A stretch of DNA of 33,880 bases, from positions 1 through 33,880 of the forward strand of contig JAFLDL010000047.1 of the NCBI GenBank assembly GCA_017302435.1. Reading direction: 5' to 3'. This document shows positions 8,715-16,786 of this stretch, piece after piece; position 1 is the first letter of the stretch; every line of letters begins with the position of its first letter. A program made the translations under genes and the position numbers. Under the pieces are notes generated by a model, which saw only the letters and a program-made list of their open reading frames with translations, ran no database searches and was not told where the DNA came from. The DNA comes from Candidatus Accumulibacter necessarius. Its GTDB lineage: Bacteria > Pseudomonadota > Gammaproteobacteria > Burkholderiales > Rhodocyclaceae.

Positions 8715-9920
8715 ATGATCCGCACGCGTGACTCGTTGCAACTCGCTCTGCGCGCGATCACCGCGCACCGCTTGCGCAGCTTTCTGACTCTGCTTGGAAT
8801 CGCCGTCGGCATCGCCGCGGTAATCCTGCTGACTTCGATCGGCGAAGGCATCCACCGCTTCGTCCTCGCCGAGTTCACCCAATTCGGCACCAATGTCATC
8901 AGCATCGCACCGGGCAAGACCAAGACCTCCGGCCACTCGCCGACCGGCATCCCGACTTCGGTACGGCCGCTAACGCTCGAAGACGCCCGCGCACTCTCGC
9001 ATCTGCCGCACATTACCGGCATGACGGCAACCGTCTGGGGCAATACCGAGGTGAATGCCAATGGCCGACTGCGGCGCACGACGGTCAACGGAGTCAGCGC
9101 AGACATGCTCAAGGTATTCAGCATACGGGTCCGCAGCGGCCAGTTCCTGCCACCCGAGGACGCTGACAACTCGCGCGCCTTCGTCGTTCTCGGTGCGAAA
9201 CTCAAGGAAGAGTTGTTCGGGACTGACAATCCGCTGGGTGCGCGGATGCGCGTCGGTGGTCTGCAGTTTCGCGTCATCGGGGTCCTCGAAGCAAAGGGCC
9301 AGTTTCTTGGCATCGATCTCGACGACGCCGCCTACATCCCAACCGCCCGCGCGCTCGAACTCTACAACCGCGACGGCATCATGAAAATTGATCTGTCGTA
9401 CGAGGAAGGCGTCCCTGCCGCCGGCGTCAGTGCCCTGGTCAAGGCAACGCTCAAGGCGCGCCACGGGCGTGAGGATTTCACCATCACCACGCAGGAAGAC
9501 ATGCTGCGCACGCTGTCGAACATCCTCGATGTCCTGACCATGGCGGTTGGCGCACTCGGCAGCATTTCGCTGCTGGTCGGCGGCGTCGGCATTGTCACCA
9601 TCATGACCATCGCCGTCGCCGAACGGACCGGCGAGATTGGCCTGCTGGTCGCGCTTGGCGCACCGCGCCGCACCATTCTCGGTCTCTTTCTTGGCGAAGC
9701 CGTCGCCCTCTCGGCGCTTGGCGGGCTGCTGGGCCTGCTGCTCGGCATCGGTCTCGCACAACTGATCCATCTGCTGGTACCAGCTCTGCCGGTGCACACC
9801 CCACTCAGTTTCGTCGCTCTGGCCGAAGGCATCGCAATTGCGATCGGCCTGCTGGCCGGGGTGCTGCCCGCCACACGCGCCGCACGGCTGGACGCGGTCG
9901 AAGCCTTGCGCGCAGAATGA
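8715..9920 (+). CDS. MacB-type ABC permease, second copy
   Basis: A 401-residue FtsX/MacB permease with the same layout as the gene before it: N-terminal membrane helix, periplasmic core, then three C-terminal helices with the TGEIGLLVALGAP motif and a closing ARLDAVEALRAE. It is clearly a paralogue of the upstream copy but well diverged. Two different permeases with one ATPase and one adaptor suggest a heterodimeric membrane part. The gap after the first copy is 18 bases. No terminator is obvious after the stop. Confidence 0.9.
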   Translation: MIRTRDSLQLALRAITAHRLRSFLTLLGIAVGIAAVILLTSIGEGIHRFVLAEFTQFGTNVISIAPGKTKTSGHSPTGIPTSVRPLTLEDARALSHLPHITGMTATVWGNTEVNANGRLRRTTVNGVSADMLKVFSIRVRSGQFLPPEDADNSRAFVVLGAKLKEELFGTDNPLGARMRVGGLQFRVIGVLEAKGQFLGIDLDDAAYIPTARALELYNRDGIMKIDLSYEEGVPAAGVSALVKATLKARHGREDFTITTQEDMLRTLSNILDVLTMAVGALGSISLLVGGVGIVTIMTIAVAERTGEIGLLVALGAPRRTILGLFLGEAVALSALGGLLGLLLGIGLAQLIHLLVPALPVHTPLSFVALAEGIAIAIGLLAGVLPATRAARLDAVEALRAE

Positions 9921-9988
9921 GGTACCTTGACGGGACGGCCCCCGAGCGGGGTTTCGCTGCTTGGGCAACGCAAAATGAGGAGTGAAGC

Positions 9989-10600
9989 GTGTTTTCAGTA
10001 TATGGCTTGAGTGGTCCCATCTTCCGCGGCACTTTCGAAAGACTCAGTGAGGTCCCAGGGGTCTTCCCCAGCACCGCTGTCCAACCAATCGCCGGGGAAG
10101 AGCAGCCACTCCCATCCAGCGCCCCGACTGCGCAGGCTATCGGCGCCTACCGCGAGATGCTGCGCGCGGATCATGATCGTGGTCCGCTCTACCATGCCTA
10201 CCAGATCATGCAGCGCCAGGTGGTCTCGGTGGCCAGCGATGACGCGGTCGAACGGGCCTGGCGAGTCCTCCTCGGACAGCGCATTCATCAGGCGCCAGTG
10301 CTCGACCCGGGCTACCGCCTGGTTGGCATCGTCAGCGAGCGGGATTTGCTGACCGTGCTCAACGTCGACGAGGGGCGAGTTCGCGATGTGCTGACCAAAA
10401 GGGTCAGCGACGTCATGAGCACACCGGTCGTCACCGCCGACCCGGTCACCGACATCCGGCGCATTGCGCAAGTGATGCTCCAGCATCAGGTCGATGGCGT
10501 ACCGATCGTCAACGAAACGGAGGCCCTGGTCGGCTTCGTCTCGCGCAGCGACATCCTGCGTGCGATCATTGCCGACCCGCCGTTGAGCTTGTGGCGTTAA
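9989..10600 (+). CDS. CBS-domain-pair protein
   Basis: A 203-residue soluble protein. The first 70 residues are a Pro/Ser-rich leader without a clear fold. Two CBS domains follow, at about 73-130 and 134-195. They have the family features M-x-x-x-V-V-S-V, a hydrophobic PVLD or PIVN strand, GIVSERDLL and GFVSRSDIL. CBS pairs bind adenine nucleotides and act as energy sensors. It has a GTG start with a strong GAGGAG site six bases upstream. No fused effector domain is present, so its partner is unknown. Confidence 0.85.
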   Translation: MFSVYGLSGPIFRGTFERLSEVPGVFPSTAVQPIAGEEQPLPSSAPTAQAIGAYREMLRADHDRGPLYHAYQIMQRQVVSVASDDAVERAWRVLLGQRIHQAPVLDPGYRLVGIVSERDLLTVLNVDEGRVRDVLTKRVSDVMSTPVVTADPVTDIRRIAQVMLQHQVDGVPIVNETEALVGFVSRSDILRAIIADPPLSLWR

Positions 10601-10654
10601 GCACAACACTGAAGGGCTGCGAGTTGCCGATCAACTCTTGCCCGGGAGAACCAG

Positions 10655-11011
10655 ATGACTGATATGCCCATTCGCATCTATCACAACAAGCGCTGCTCGA
10701 AGAGCCGAGCCGCTTGCCAGCTGATCGCCGAAAGCGGTGTTCCTGCCGAGATCATCGACTACCTGACCATCCCACCGAGCCGTGAAGAGCTACGCGCATT
10801 GCTGAGCAAGCTCGGCATGCAGGCGCATGAACTCGTGCGCCGCGGCGAATCCGTGTTCAGGGAGTACTACGCGGGACGCACCCTGAGCAACGAGGAATGG
10901 CTGGACGCGCTGGTCGCGCACCCGATCCTGATCGAGCGTCCGATTGTCGTGCGCGGCGACAGGGCGGTGCTCGGACGGCCGCCAGAGAAAGTGCTGGAAC
11001 TGTTGGCGTAG
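10655..11011 (+). CDS. ArsC/YfgD-like arsenate reductase family protein
   Basis: A 118-residue thioredoxin-fold protein of the glutaredoxin-dependent ArsC family. The active-site motif H-N-x-R-C-S-K-S-R places the catalytic Cys at 14, as in the YfgD branch. Arginines at about 62-63, 95 (IERPIVV) and 108 (LGRPPE) match those that bind the oxyanion in E. coli ArsC. There is no arsR, arsB or acr3 nearby, so a role in arsenate resistance is not supported by context and the true substrate may be different. GGGAGA stands upstream of the start. Confidence 0.82.
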   Translation: MTDMPIRIYHNKRCSKSRAACQLIAESGVPAEIIDYLTIPPSREELRALLSKLGMQAHELVRRGESVFREYYAGRTLSNEEWLDALVAHPILIERPIVVRGDRAVLGRPPEKVLELLA

Positions 11012-11092
11012 TGGAGCCGCCAGGTCCGGCGTCGCGGTCGCTGGCGCCGGCAGCCGGTTTTCTCGATCAGCCGGCCGCAGCCGCACTGCACT

Positions 11093-12940
11093 TCATTGCC
11101 GCTGACCGGGTCGTGCCGACCAGGAATCCCTGAGCGTCACCGTCCGGTTGAATACCGGCGCGCCTTCCGTCGAGTCGACGCGATCGGCCACAAAATAACC
11201 GTGACGTTCAAATTGGAAACGCTCTTCCGCGCGGGCATTCTTCAGGGCAGGCTCGAGCCAGGCATGGATGACGCGGATACTGTCCGGGTTGAGGTCGGCG
11301 AGGAAGTCGCGCTCGACGCCTTCGGGATCGTCTTCACGCCTGGCGCCGGGAGACGGAACGACGAACAGACGATCGTATAGCCTCACCTCGGCCAGACAGG
11401 CGTCGGCAACTGAAACCCAGTGCAGATTGCCTTTGACCTTGTAGCCGTCGGCGCCTGCCGTACCACTCTTCGAGTCGGGCAGGTACTCGCAGTGTACGGC
11501 GCTGACGGCGCCACTCTCGTCACGCTCGCAACCGGTACAGCGGACAACATAGCCGTAGCGCAGGCGCGCCATGTTGCCCGGGTAAAGGCGATGGTAGCCC
11601 TTGCTCGGGTGCTCCATGAAGTCTTCACGCTCGATCCACAGCTCCCGGCCAAAGGGCATCGCGCGCTTGCCTGTCTCGGGCTTGAGCGGATGGTTGGGAG
11701 CGAAGCAGTCTTCGCTCTGGCCGGCCGGGTAGTTGTCGATGATCAGCCGCAGCGGGTCCAGCACGGCGACGCGGCGCTCGGCGGAGTCGTTGAGCACTTC
11801 GCGCATGGTGTCTTCTAGTTGCGTATACTCGATCAGGGAATCGGACCTTGATACCCCGACTCGCTCGGCGAAGAGGCGGAAACCTTCGGCCGGGTAACCA
11901 CGGCGACGCGCGCCGACAAGCGTCGGCAGACGCGGGTCATCCCAACCGGCGACGTGCTTTTCCTCGACGAGTTGGATCAGCTTGCGCTTCGAGAGCACGA
12001 TATAGGTCAGATTGAGGCGGGAGAACTCGATCTGCTGCGGTAGCGGGCGCTGCAACAGACCGCCTTCGGCGAGGCGCTCGAGCAGCCAGTCGTAAAACGG
12101 CCGCTGGTCGGCGAATTCGAGCGTGCAGATCGAGTGGGTGATGTTCTCAAGCGCGTCTTCGATCGGGTGAGCATAGGTGTACATGGGATAAACGCACCAC
12201 CGATCGCCGGTGTTGTGATGGCTGGCATGGCGGATGCGATAGATCGCCGGATCACGCAGGTTGATGTTCGCCGACGCCATGTCGATCTTCGCGCGCAGGA
12301 CGTGCGCGCCATCCGGAAACTCGCCCTGCTGCATGCGTTTGAAGAGATCCATGTTCTCCTCGACGCCACGCTGGCGAAACGGTGAGTCGGTTCCGGTGTC
12401 AGTGAGCGTGCCGCGCGTGGCTCGCATCACTTCGGCGCTCTGGCTATCGACGTAGGCGTGCCCGCTGGCAATCAGGTATTCGGCAAACTGGACCATCCAG
12501 TCGAAATAGTTCGAGGCGAAGTAGAGGTTGCACTCACTCTCCCCCGCCCCGCCCGAGCCCGGGCCATCCCACGAGAAGCCGAGCCAGCGCACGGAATCTA
12601 TGATCGAGTCGACGTATTCCTGTTCTTCCTTCTCCGGATTGGTATCATCGAAACGAAGGTGGCAGCGACCACCGTAATCCTGCGCCAGCCCGAAGTTCAG
12701 GCAGATCGATTTGGCATGGCCGAAGTGCAGGTAGCCATTCGGCTCGGGTGGAAAACGCGTACGGATCCGTGCCGGGTCAAGCGCACCGGCGAGTTGCTGC
12801 GCCGCCGGGCCCGGGCGACCGGACCATCTGCGCAGCGCGTGCCTGTCGGCGGCGAGATCGCCTTCGATGATGTTACGGATGAAGTGGGTACTGGCAAGTG
12901 CGGATGAATTTGACGCACTACTGGTTGGCTCCTGGCTCAC
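11093..12940 (-). CDS. glnS: Glutaminyl-tRNA synthetase with an N-terminal insertion
   Basis: Class I synthetase that charges tRNA-Gln. The product is 615 residues, longer than E. coli GlnRS (about 554). HFIRNII at 19-25 and TRFPPEPNGYLHFGHAKS at 61-78 are diagnostic; the HIGH motif reads HFGH. The second signature is VLSKRK at 315-320. Between RHA (about residue 35) and IRTRFPPEP an insertion of some 23 residues rich in Arg, Ala, Gly and Pro interrupts a region that is short in E. coli, and a Gly-rich insert lies near 127-134. The GTG start at 12940 is supported by AAGGA seven bases upstream. With GlnRS present, the GluRS in this window need not misacylate tRNA-Gln. Confidence 0.95.
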   Translation of the reverse strand: MSQEPTSSASNSSALASTHFIRNIIEGDLAADRHALRRWSGRPGPAAQQLAGALDPARIRTRFPPEPNGYLHFGHAKSICLNFGLAQDYGGRCHLRFDDTNPEKEEQEYVDSIIDSVRWLGFSWDGPGSGGAGESECNLYFASNYFDWMVQFAEYLIASGHAYVDSQSAEVMRATRGTLTDTGTDSPFRQRGVEENMDLFKRMQQGEFPDGAHVLRAKIDMASANINLRDPAIYRIRHASHHNTGDRWCVYPMYTYAHPIEDALENITHSICTLEFADQRPFYDWLLERLAEGGLLQRPLPQQIEFSRLNLTYIVLSKRKLIQLVEEKHVAGWDDPRLPTLVGARRRGYPAEGFRLFAERVGVSRSDSLIEYTQLEDTMREVLNDSAERRVAVLDPLRLIIDNYPAGQSEDCFAPNHPLKPETGKRAMPFGRELWIEREDFMEHPSKGYHRLYPGNMARLRYGYVVRCTGCERDESGAVSAVHCEYLPDSKSGTAGADGYKVKGNLHWVSVADACLAEVRLYDRLFVVPSPGARREDDPEGVERDFLADLNPDSIRVIHAWLEPALKNARAEERFQFERHGYFVADRVDSTEGAPVFNRTVTLRDSWSARPGQRQ

Positions 12941-13186
12941 GGTGCAATCCTTGATTCGACAAGCCTCGCATTTTAACCGGCCACGGTCTCAGAACCGTCA
13001 GAATTCACGCCCTGTACCGGGTAGCCACTGACCATCGACCCTGGCCGATGCCTCCCCGGCGGAACTGGCTGCCGTGCCTGTCGCTCCGACGCCCGGTGTC
13101 AACCCGTGACTGGCCCGTGGGCATCGCGAGGTTAGCTGCATGGCACAGAGCCGTTCGCTGACACGGGAGTCGTGACTGCTTGGCGG

Positions 13187-13702
13187 CTAAAGGCCACCCG
13201 GTCCGCCCTCGGGCAAGTCCGGATCGAACGAAGCCACCGTCGGCTTCCGAACCGAGTCCGCAACGCCTGCCTTCGCAGCCAGCGCGTGCGCCCTGGCCTC
13301 AAAGGCAGCGACCATACTGGTGGCCATCGGCAGGACCAGCATGTCGATGACCGGCCTCAGGAACAACGAGCGAGTGGCGCAATCGAGCGCGAAATCGACG
13401 TGACAGTGGTCGTCGCCCAGCGGTGAGAAAGCCCAGTGGATGTCGAACCGGCAGAAGGAGCGATCGTCGGAAATGACCGTGATCGCGTGTGGGCGGACCA
13501 GTTCGGTCTGCGTGCGGAAACGATGCATCAGCATTCCCAGCGCCAGACTCTGCTCGGTCTGGTAAGTGTCCTGGTGACGGCCGACGATCCTCGCTTCGCG
13601 CATCAGCGGCAGGAATTCCGGATAACGCTCGACATCGGCAACGATATCGAACAGCCATTCAGGTGGCAGTGCAATGCTGCGACTCTCACGATGGCTTGCC
13701 AT
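13187..13702 (-). CDS. RatA/COQ10-type START-like lipid-binding protein
   Basis: A 171-residue protein of the polyketide-cyclase/START fold. The N-terminal part has the family phrase LFDIVADVERYPEFLPL (residues 17-33) and the C-terminal helix M-x-x-x-F-E-x-R-A-x-x-L. The family includes the bacterial RatA proteins and eukaryotic COQ10, which binds ubiquinone. It differs from ordinary RatA by about 20 extra C-terminal residues and by its place: ratA is usually beside smpB and rnfH, which are not here. ATG 13702 is fixed by a GGAGG site upstream; the open frame continues further but without family likeness. Confidence 0.75.
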   Translation of the reverse strand: MASHRESRSIALPPEWLFDIVADVERYPEFLPLMREARIVGRHQDTYQTEQSLALGMLMHRFRTQTELVRPHAITVISDDRSFCRFDIHWAFSPLGDDHCHVDFALDCATRSLFLRPVIDMLVLPMATSMVAAFEARAHALAAKAGVADSVRKPTVASFDPDLPEGGPGGL

Positions 13703-13946
13703 GGACTTCTCCCTCCTGCATTTTGGGCTGGCCAGTAGCGAGCGGTTGCGAGATATCGTCAGCGCATAGCGCGCGCTCCTGAGCCAACCAGCCAGCCGAT
13801 CTCTCTCCGGAGAATCAGGCTCATGTGATGATAGCAATACTGACCATGGCACGGCAGGGGTATTTTTTCCCGTTCATTCATAACGCAGCAAAGAAGCGGA
13901 TCCTGGAGGATAATCAGCCTTTGCTAATGCACCAGGACGCCATCGC
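13703..13946. other. Divergent intergenic region between the RatA-like and TehA-like genes
   Basis: This 244-base gap carries both 5' regions. It holds the GGAGG site of the minus-strand gene and an AGGA before ATG 13947. No clear promoter or small gene could be supported. Confidence 0.4.
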
Positions 13947-15002
13947 ATGTCCACTGCCCCGTTGCCGCCCCTGAGCTTCTCCGAAATCGTCCGCAACTTT
14001 TCTCCCGGGTGGTTCGCCTCGGTCATGGGGAGCGGTGTCCTGAGCCTCACGACGCTTGCCCTTGCCGCACACTGGCCGATCCTCGAAGCGCTCGCCTGGG
14101 GTCTGCATTACTTCAACCTGCTGCTGTTCTCGGCGTTGGGAGTGCCGTGGCTGGCACGCTGGGTCATTCATCCCCGGGCGGCGCTGGCAACACTGCAACA
14201 TCCGGTGCAGGCGAGTTTCTATCCAACCTTTTCGATTGCCATGCTGGTCATCGCCGCGCAATTCATGGCCTTTGGCGCGCAGACAAACCTGGCACTGTGG
14301 TTCTGGTGGCCGGGTGCGGCGCTCACCTTCACTCTTGGCTTCGCCGTGCTCTACGCGATGTTCAATGGTGAGCACGTTGGACTGGAACATGTGACGCCGG
14401 CCAAGTTCATTCCGGCAGTTGGCCTGGTCGTCATCCCGATTGCCGGTGGCCCGCTGGTCGGCCATCTGACGGGTGGCGTACGCGATCTGGCGCTACTGGT
14501 CAATGTCGTTGCTCTCGGTGCCGGTACGCTGATGTACCTTGGTCTGCTGGCAATGACCTTGCAGCGAAAGTATCTGGTGAAGCCGGCGTTCGGCATCCTG
14601 ACGCCGACGGTATGGATCCATCTGGCACCAGTTGCGGTCATTCCGGTCAGCCTTCTCAATCTGGCCGAGCAGTTGCCGATCGCGATATCGACCGGCACGC
14701 TGCTCTTCCCGGGTTTGCTGTTCTGGGGCTTTGGCGCCTGGTGGGTGGTGATGGCCACCCTGCTGACGGCGGCAGCTCAGCGTCGGGGAATGCTGCCGTT
14801 TGCGCTTTCCTGGTGGGGCTTCATCTTCCCGCTCGGCGCCTTCGTCTCGGCCAGCTTCCGACTCGGGCGCGCGTCCGGTCTGCCGGGGGTGGAATGGGTC
14901 GGGATCGCCTGCTGGGGTCTGTTGTTGATTCTCTGGCTTGTGACTCTGACAGGAACGGTGCGCGGCGTACTGAGTGGTGCCGTCTTTCGCCCGCATCCCT
15001 GA
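13947..15002 (+). CDS. TehA/SLAC1 (TDT) family anion channel or transporter
   Basis: A 351-residue inner-membrane protein with about ten hydrophobic segments and very few charged residues within them. The N-terminal NFSPGWFASVMGSGVL motif and the phenylalanine-rich helices are typical of the tellurite-resistance/dicarboxylate transporter (TDT) family, which includes E. coli TehA, plant SLAC1, Mae1 and sulfite exporter Ssu1. The closest functional class (dicarboxylate, sulfite or chloride) cannot be settled from sequence. No tehB is adjacent. A CDF metal exporter follows after 38 bases. Confidence 0.85.
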   Translation: MSTAPLPPLSFSEIVRNFSPGWFASVMGSGVLSLTTLALAAHWPILEALAWGLHYFNLLLFSALGVPWLARWVIHPRAALATLQHPVQASFYPTFSIAMLVIAAQFMAFGAQTNLALWFWWPGAALTFTLGFAVLYAMFNGEHVGLEHVTPAKFIPAVGLVVIPIAGGPLVGHLTGGVRDLALLVNVVALGAGTLMYLGLLAMTLQRKYLVKPAFGILTPTVWIHLAPVAVIPVSLLNLAEQLPIAISTGTLLFPGLLFWGFGAWWVVMATLLTAAAQRRGMLPFALSWWGFIFPLGAFVSASFRLGRASGLPGVEWVGIACWGLLLILWLVTLTGTVRGVLSGAVFRPHP

Positions 15003-15040
15003 GCGAACGCAACATCGATCTCGGGTAGAATGCGCGCACC

Positions 15041-15982
15041 ATGAGCGATCAACACCGCCACGAACACGGCCAGCATGATGACCATGCCGATCATCAGCAT
15101 GCCGATGCCGGTCCACGCCTGCTCTGGGCCCTGCTCCTGACGCTCGGCTTTGCCGGGGTCGAGGCGGTGACCGGCTTCTGGGCAGGCTCGCTGGCGCTCC
15201 TCGGTGATGCCGGGCATATGGTCACCGACAGTGCCTCGCTCGCCCTGGCGGCTTTTGCCGCCTGGCTCTCGCAACGTCCGCCGACCCGACGTCACACTTA
15301 CGGTTATGGCCGCGTCGAGACGCTGGCGGCGCTGCTCAATGTCCTCTTCATGGTGCTGGTCGTGGTCGGCATCTCGGTCGCCGCCGTCGGTCGGATCCTC
15401 GAACCTACGGCGGTCAATGGCGAAGCGGTGACCCTGGTGGCGGCGCTTGGCCTGGCCCTCAACATCGCTGTTGCCTGGCTGCTGATGCACGGCGAGCAGA
15501 CGATGAATACCCGCGGCGCCCTGCTGCACGTGCTCGGGGATCTGCTCGGTTCGGTTGCTGCGCTGGTCTCCGGCGCGATCGTCATGTGGACCGGCTGGGT
15601 GACGGCTGACCCCGTGCTCTCGCTGTTGATCTGCGCGCTGATGCTGGCTTCGAGTCTGCGTCTGCTGCGCGAAGTCCTGCAGGCGCTGATGGAAGGTGTG
15701 CCGCCCAGCCTGTCTAGCGAACAGGTCGGCCGGGCGCTGGCCAGCCTGCCGGGCGTCGCCTCGGTACATGATCTGCACATCTGGACCTTGTCATCGAAAC
15801 GGGTTGCCCTTTCGGCGCACCTCATCGTCGAATCGCTGGAACAATGGCCGACGGTCCTCGCCGCCGGTCGGCATCTGCTCGCTGAGCAGGGCATCACGCA
15901 TGTGACGCTGCAGCCGGAGCCCTTGAGTTCCCCGGTGCACTGGCTGCCGGCCGGCGACAAAGGCCGTCTGCAAGGAGTCTGA
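15041..15982 (+). CDS. Cation diffusion facilitator (CzcD/ZitB-like) metal exporter
   Basis: A 313-residue divalent-metal/proton antiporter. The first 20 residues form a His/Asp-rich metal-capturing tail. Six membrane helices follow. The transport-site residues are visible as D56, H59 and D63 (GDAGHMVTDS) in helix 2 and H163 and D167 (HVLGD) in helix 5; this His/Asp set is the zinc/cobalt type of the CzcD group. The cytoplasmic C-terminal domain carries VHDLHIWTLSS. Exports zinc, cobalt or cadmium by family analogy. Only 6 bases separate it from dtd. Confidence 0.92.
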   Translation: MSDQHRHEHGQHDDHADHQHADAGPRLLWALLLTLGFAGVEAVTGFWAGSLALLGDAGHMVTDSASLALAAFAAWLSQRPPTRRHTYGYGRVETLAALLNVLFMVLVVVGISVAAVGRILEPTAVNGEAVTLVAALGLALNIAVAWLLMHGEQTMNTRGALLHVLGDLLGSVAALVSGAIVMWTGWVTADPVLSLLICALMLASSLRLLREVLQALMEGVPPSLSSEQVGRALASLPGVASVHDLHIWTLSSKRVALSAHLIVESLEQWPTVLAAGRHLLAEQGITHVTLQPEPLSSPVHWLPAGDKGRLQGV

Positions 15983-15988
15983 ACCGTC

Positions 15989-16441
15989 ATGAGGGTAGTC
16001 GTGCAGCGGGTCACCTCGGCGCGGGTTGAGGTTGCCGGCCAGGTGATGGGCAAGATCGGCCCGGGGCTCTTGATCCTGGCCGGCTTCGAAGCCAGCGACA
16101 TTGACCACGATCTCTCGTGGACCGCGGCCAAGCTTGTCCGGCTGCGCATATTTCCCGATGCCGGAGGCGTCATGAACCGCTGCGTCAGCGACACTGAAGG
16201 AGAGATCCTGGCAGTCAGCCAGTTCACGCTCTTCGCGTCGACCAGGAAAGGCAATCGTCCCTCCTGGAGCCGCGCCGCACCACCAGAACTCGCCCAACCA
16301 TTGTTCGAACGCTTTGTCGGGCAGCTTGAAAGCGCCCTCGGGCGCCACGTGCAGACTGGCGTTTTCGGTGCCGAGATGCGGGTCCACCTGGTCAACGACG
16401 GGCCGGTGACTATCAGCATCGATTCCCGCCAACCGGAGTGA
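15989..16441 (+). CDS. dtd: D-aminoacyl-tRNA deacylase
   Basis: A 150-residue homodimeric enzyme that removes D-amino acids and Gly from mischarged tRNA. The two signature motifs are present: SQFTL at 77-81 and the Gly-cisPro motif NDGPVT at 136-141. The start MRVVVQRV is standard. It is 6 bases downstream of the CDF gene, so probably co-transcribed, and it converges on the tRNA-Ala/tRNA-Glu unit across a shared hairpin. Confidence 0.96.
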   Translation: MRVVVQRVTSARVEVAGQVMGKIGPGLLILAGFEASDIDHDLSWTAAKLVRLRIFPDAGGVMNRCVSDTEGEILAVSQFTLFASTRKGNRPSWSRAAPPELAQPLFERFVGQLESALGRHVQTGVFGAEMRVHLVNDGPVTISIDSRQPE

Positions 16442-16470
16442 CCCGCTGAACGCGTCCTGGCGTCTGCCCA

Positions 16471-16505
16471 AAACAAAACGGCTCAACTTTCTCAAGTGAG
16501 CCGTT
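16471..16505 (-). terminator. Rho-independent terminator of the tRNA-Ala/tRNA-Glu unit
   Basis: A perfect 9-bp inverted repeat (AACGGCTCA at 16477-16485 with TGAGCCGTT at 16497-16505) can extend inwards by three further pairs past one bulge. Read on the minus strand it is followed by a T-rich tract (TTGTTTTG) and begins 12 bases after the tRNA-Glu CCA end. The plus strand lacks a T-run, but the hairpin may also slow transcription out of dtd. Confidence 0.85.
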
Positions 16506-16516
16506 GCTGCCGTAAG

Positions 16517-16592
16517 TGGCGTCCCCACGGGGATTCGAACCCCGGTACCTACCGTGAAAGGGTAGTGTCCTGGGCCTCTAGACGATGGGGAC
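16517..16592 (-). tRNA. tRNA-Glu (anticodon UUC)
   Basis: 76 bases including an encoded CCA. The acceptor stem pairs GTCCCCA with TGGGGAC, the discriminator base is G, the D arm contains GTCTAGAGGCCCAGGAC, the anticodon loop is CTTTCAC (anticodon TTC) and the T arm has GGTTCGAATCC. Nearly identical to E. coli tRNA-Glu by recall. It lies 24 bases downstream of tRNA-Ala, on the same strand as gltX, whose product charges it. Confidence 0.97.
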
Positions 16593-16616
16593 CCGGAACT
16601 TTTTTCTTTCGGCGTT

Positions 16617-16692
<76 letters not shown>

Positions 16693-16707
16693 GCGAAAGA
16701 AGACGGG

Positions 16708-16736
16708 ATTATAGGGAGTAGCACTCCCGCTGTAAA
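16708..16736 (-). promoter_or_regulatory. Strong sigma-70 promoter of the tRNA unit, with palindromic spacer
   Basis: On the minus strand TTTACA (16731-16736) and a perfect TATAAT (16708-16713) are separated by 17 bases. The first bases after the -10 are CCCG, a GC-rich discriminator typical of stringently controlled stable-RNA promoters. The spacer contains a perfect inverted repeat (GGGAGT-AGC-ACTCCC on the plus strand, 16714-16728). The start of transcription should lie near 16701, about 9 bases before mature tRNA-Ala. Confidence 0.85.
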
Positions 16737-16786
16737 GCGCCACGCGCGGCTTGAACTTCGTCACCCGGTGGTCCACCGAACCCGCG

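Noticed and set aside
10655-11011. Arsenic resistance operon
   Set aside because: The ArsC-like gene stands alone with no arsR, arsB, acr3 or arsH nearby, so an operon call is not supported.
11026-11060. Intrinsic terminator between the ArsC-like gene and glnS
   Set aside because: GC-rich inverted segments followed by TTTT exist, but no stable stem directly abuts the T-run.
14777-15778. Minus-strand frame of over 300 codons opposite the TehA-like and CDF genes
   Set aside because: Composition is Gln/Arg/His-rich shadow sequence of two well-supported membrane-protein genes.
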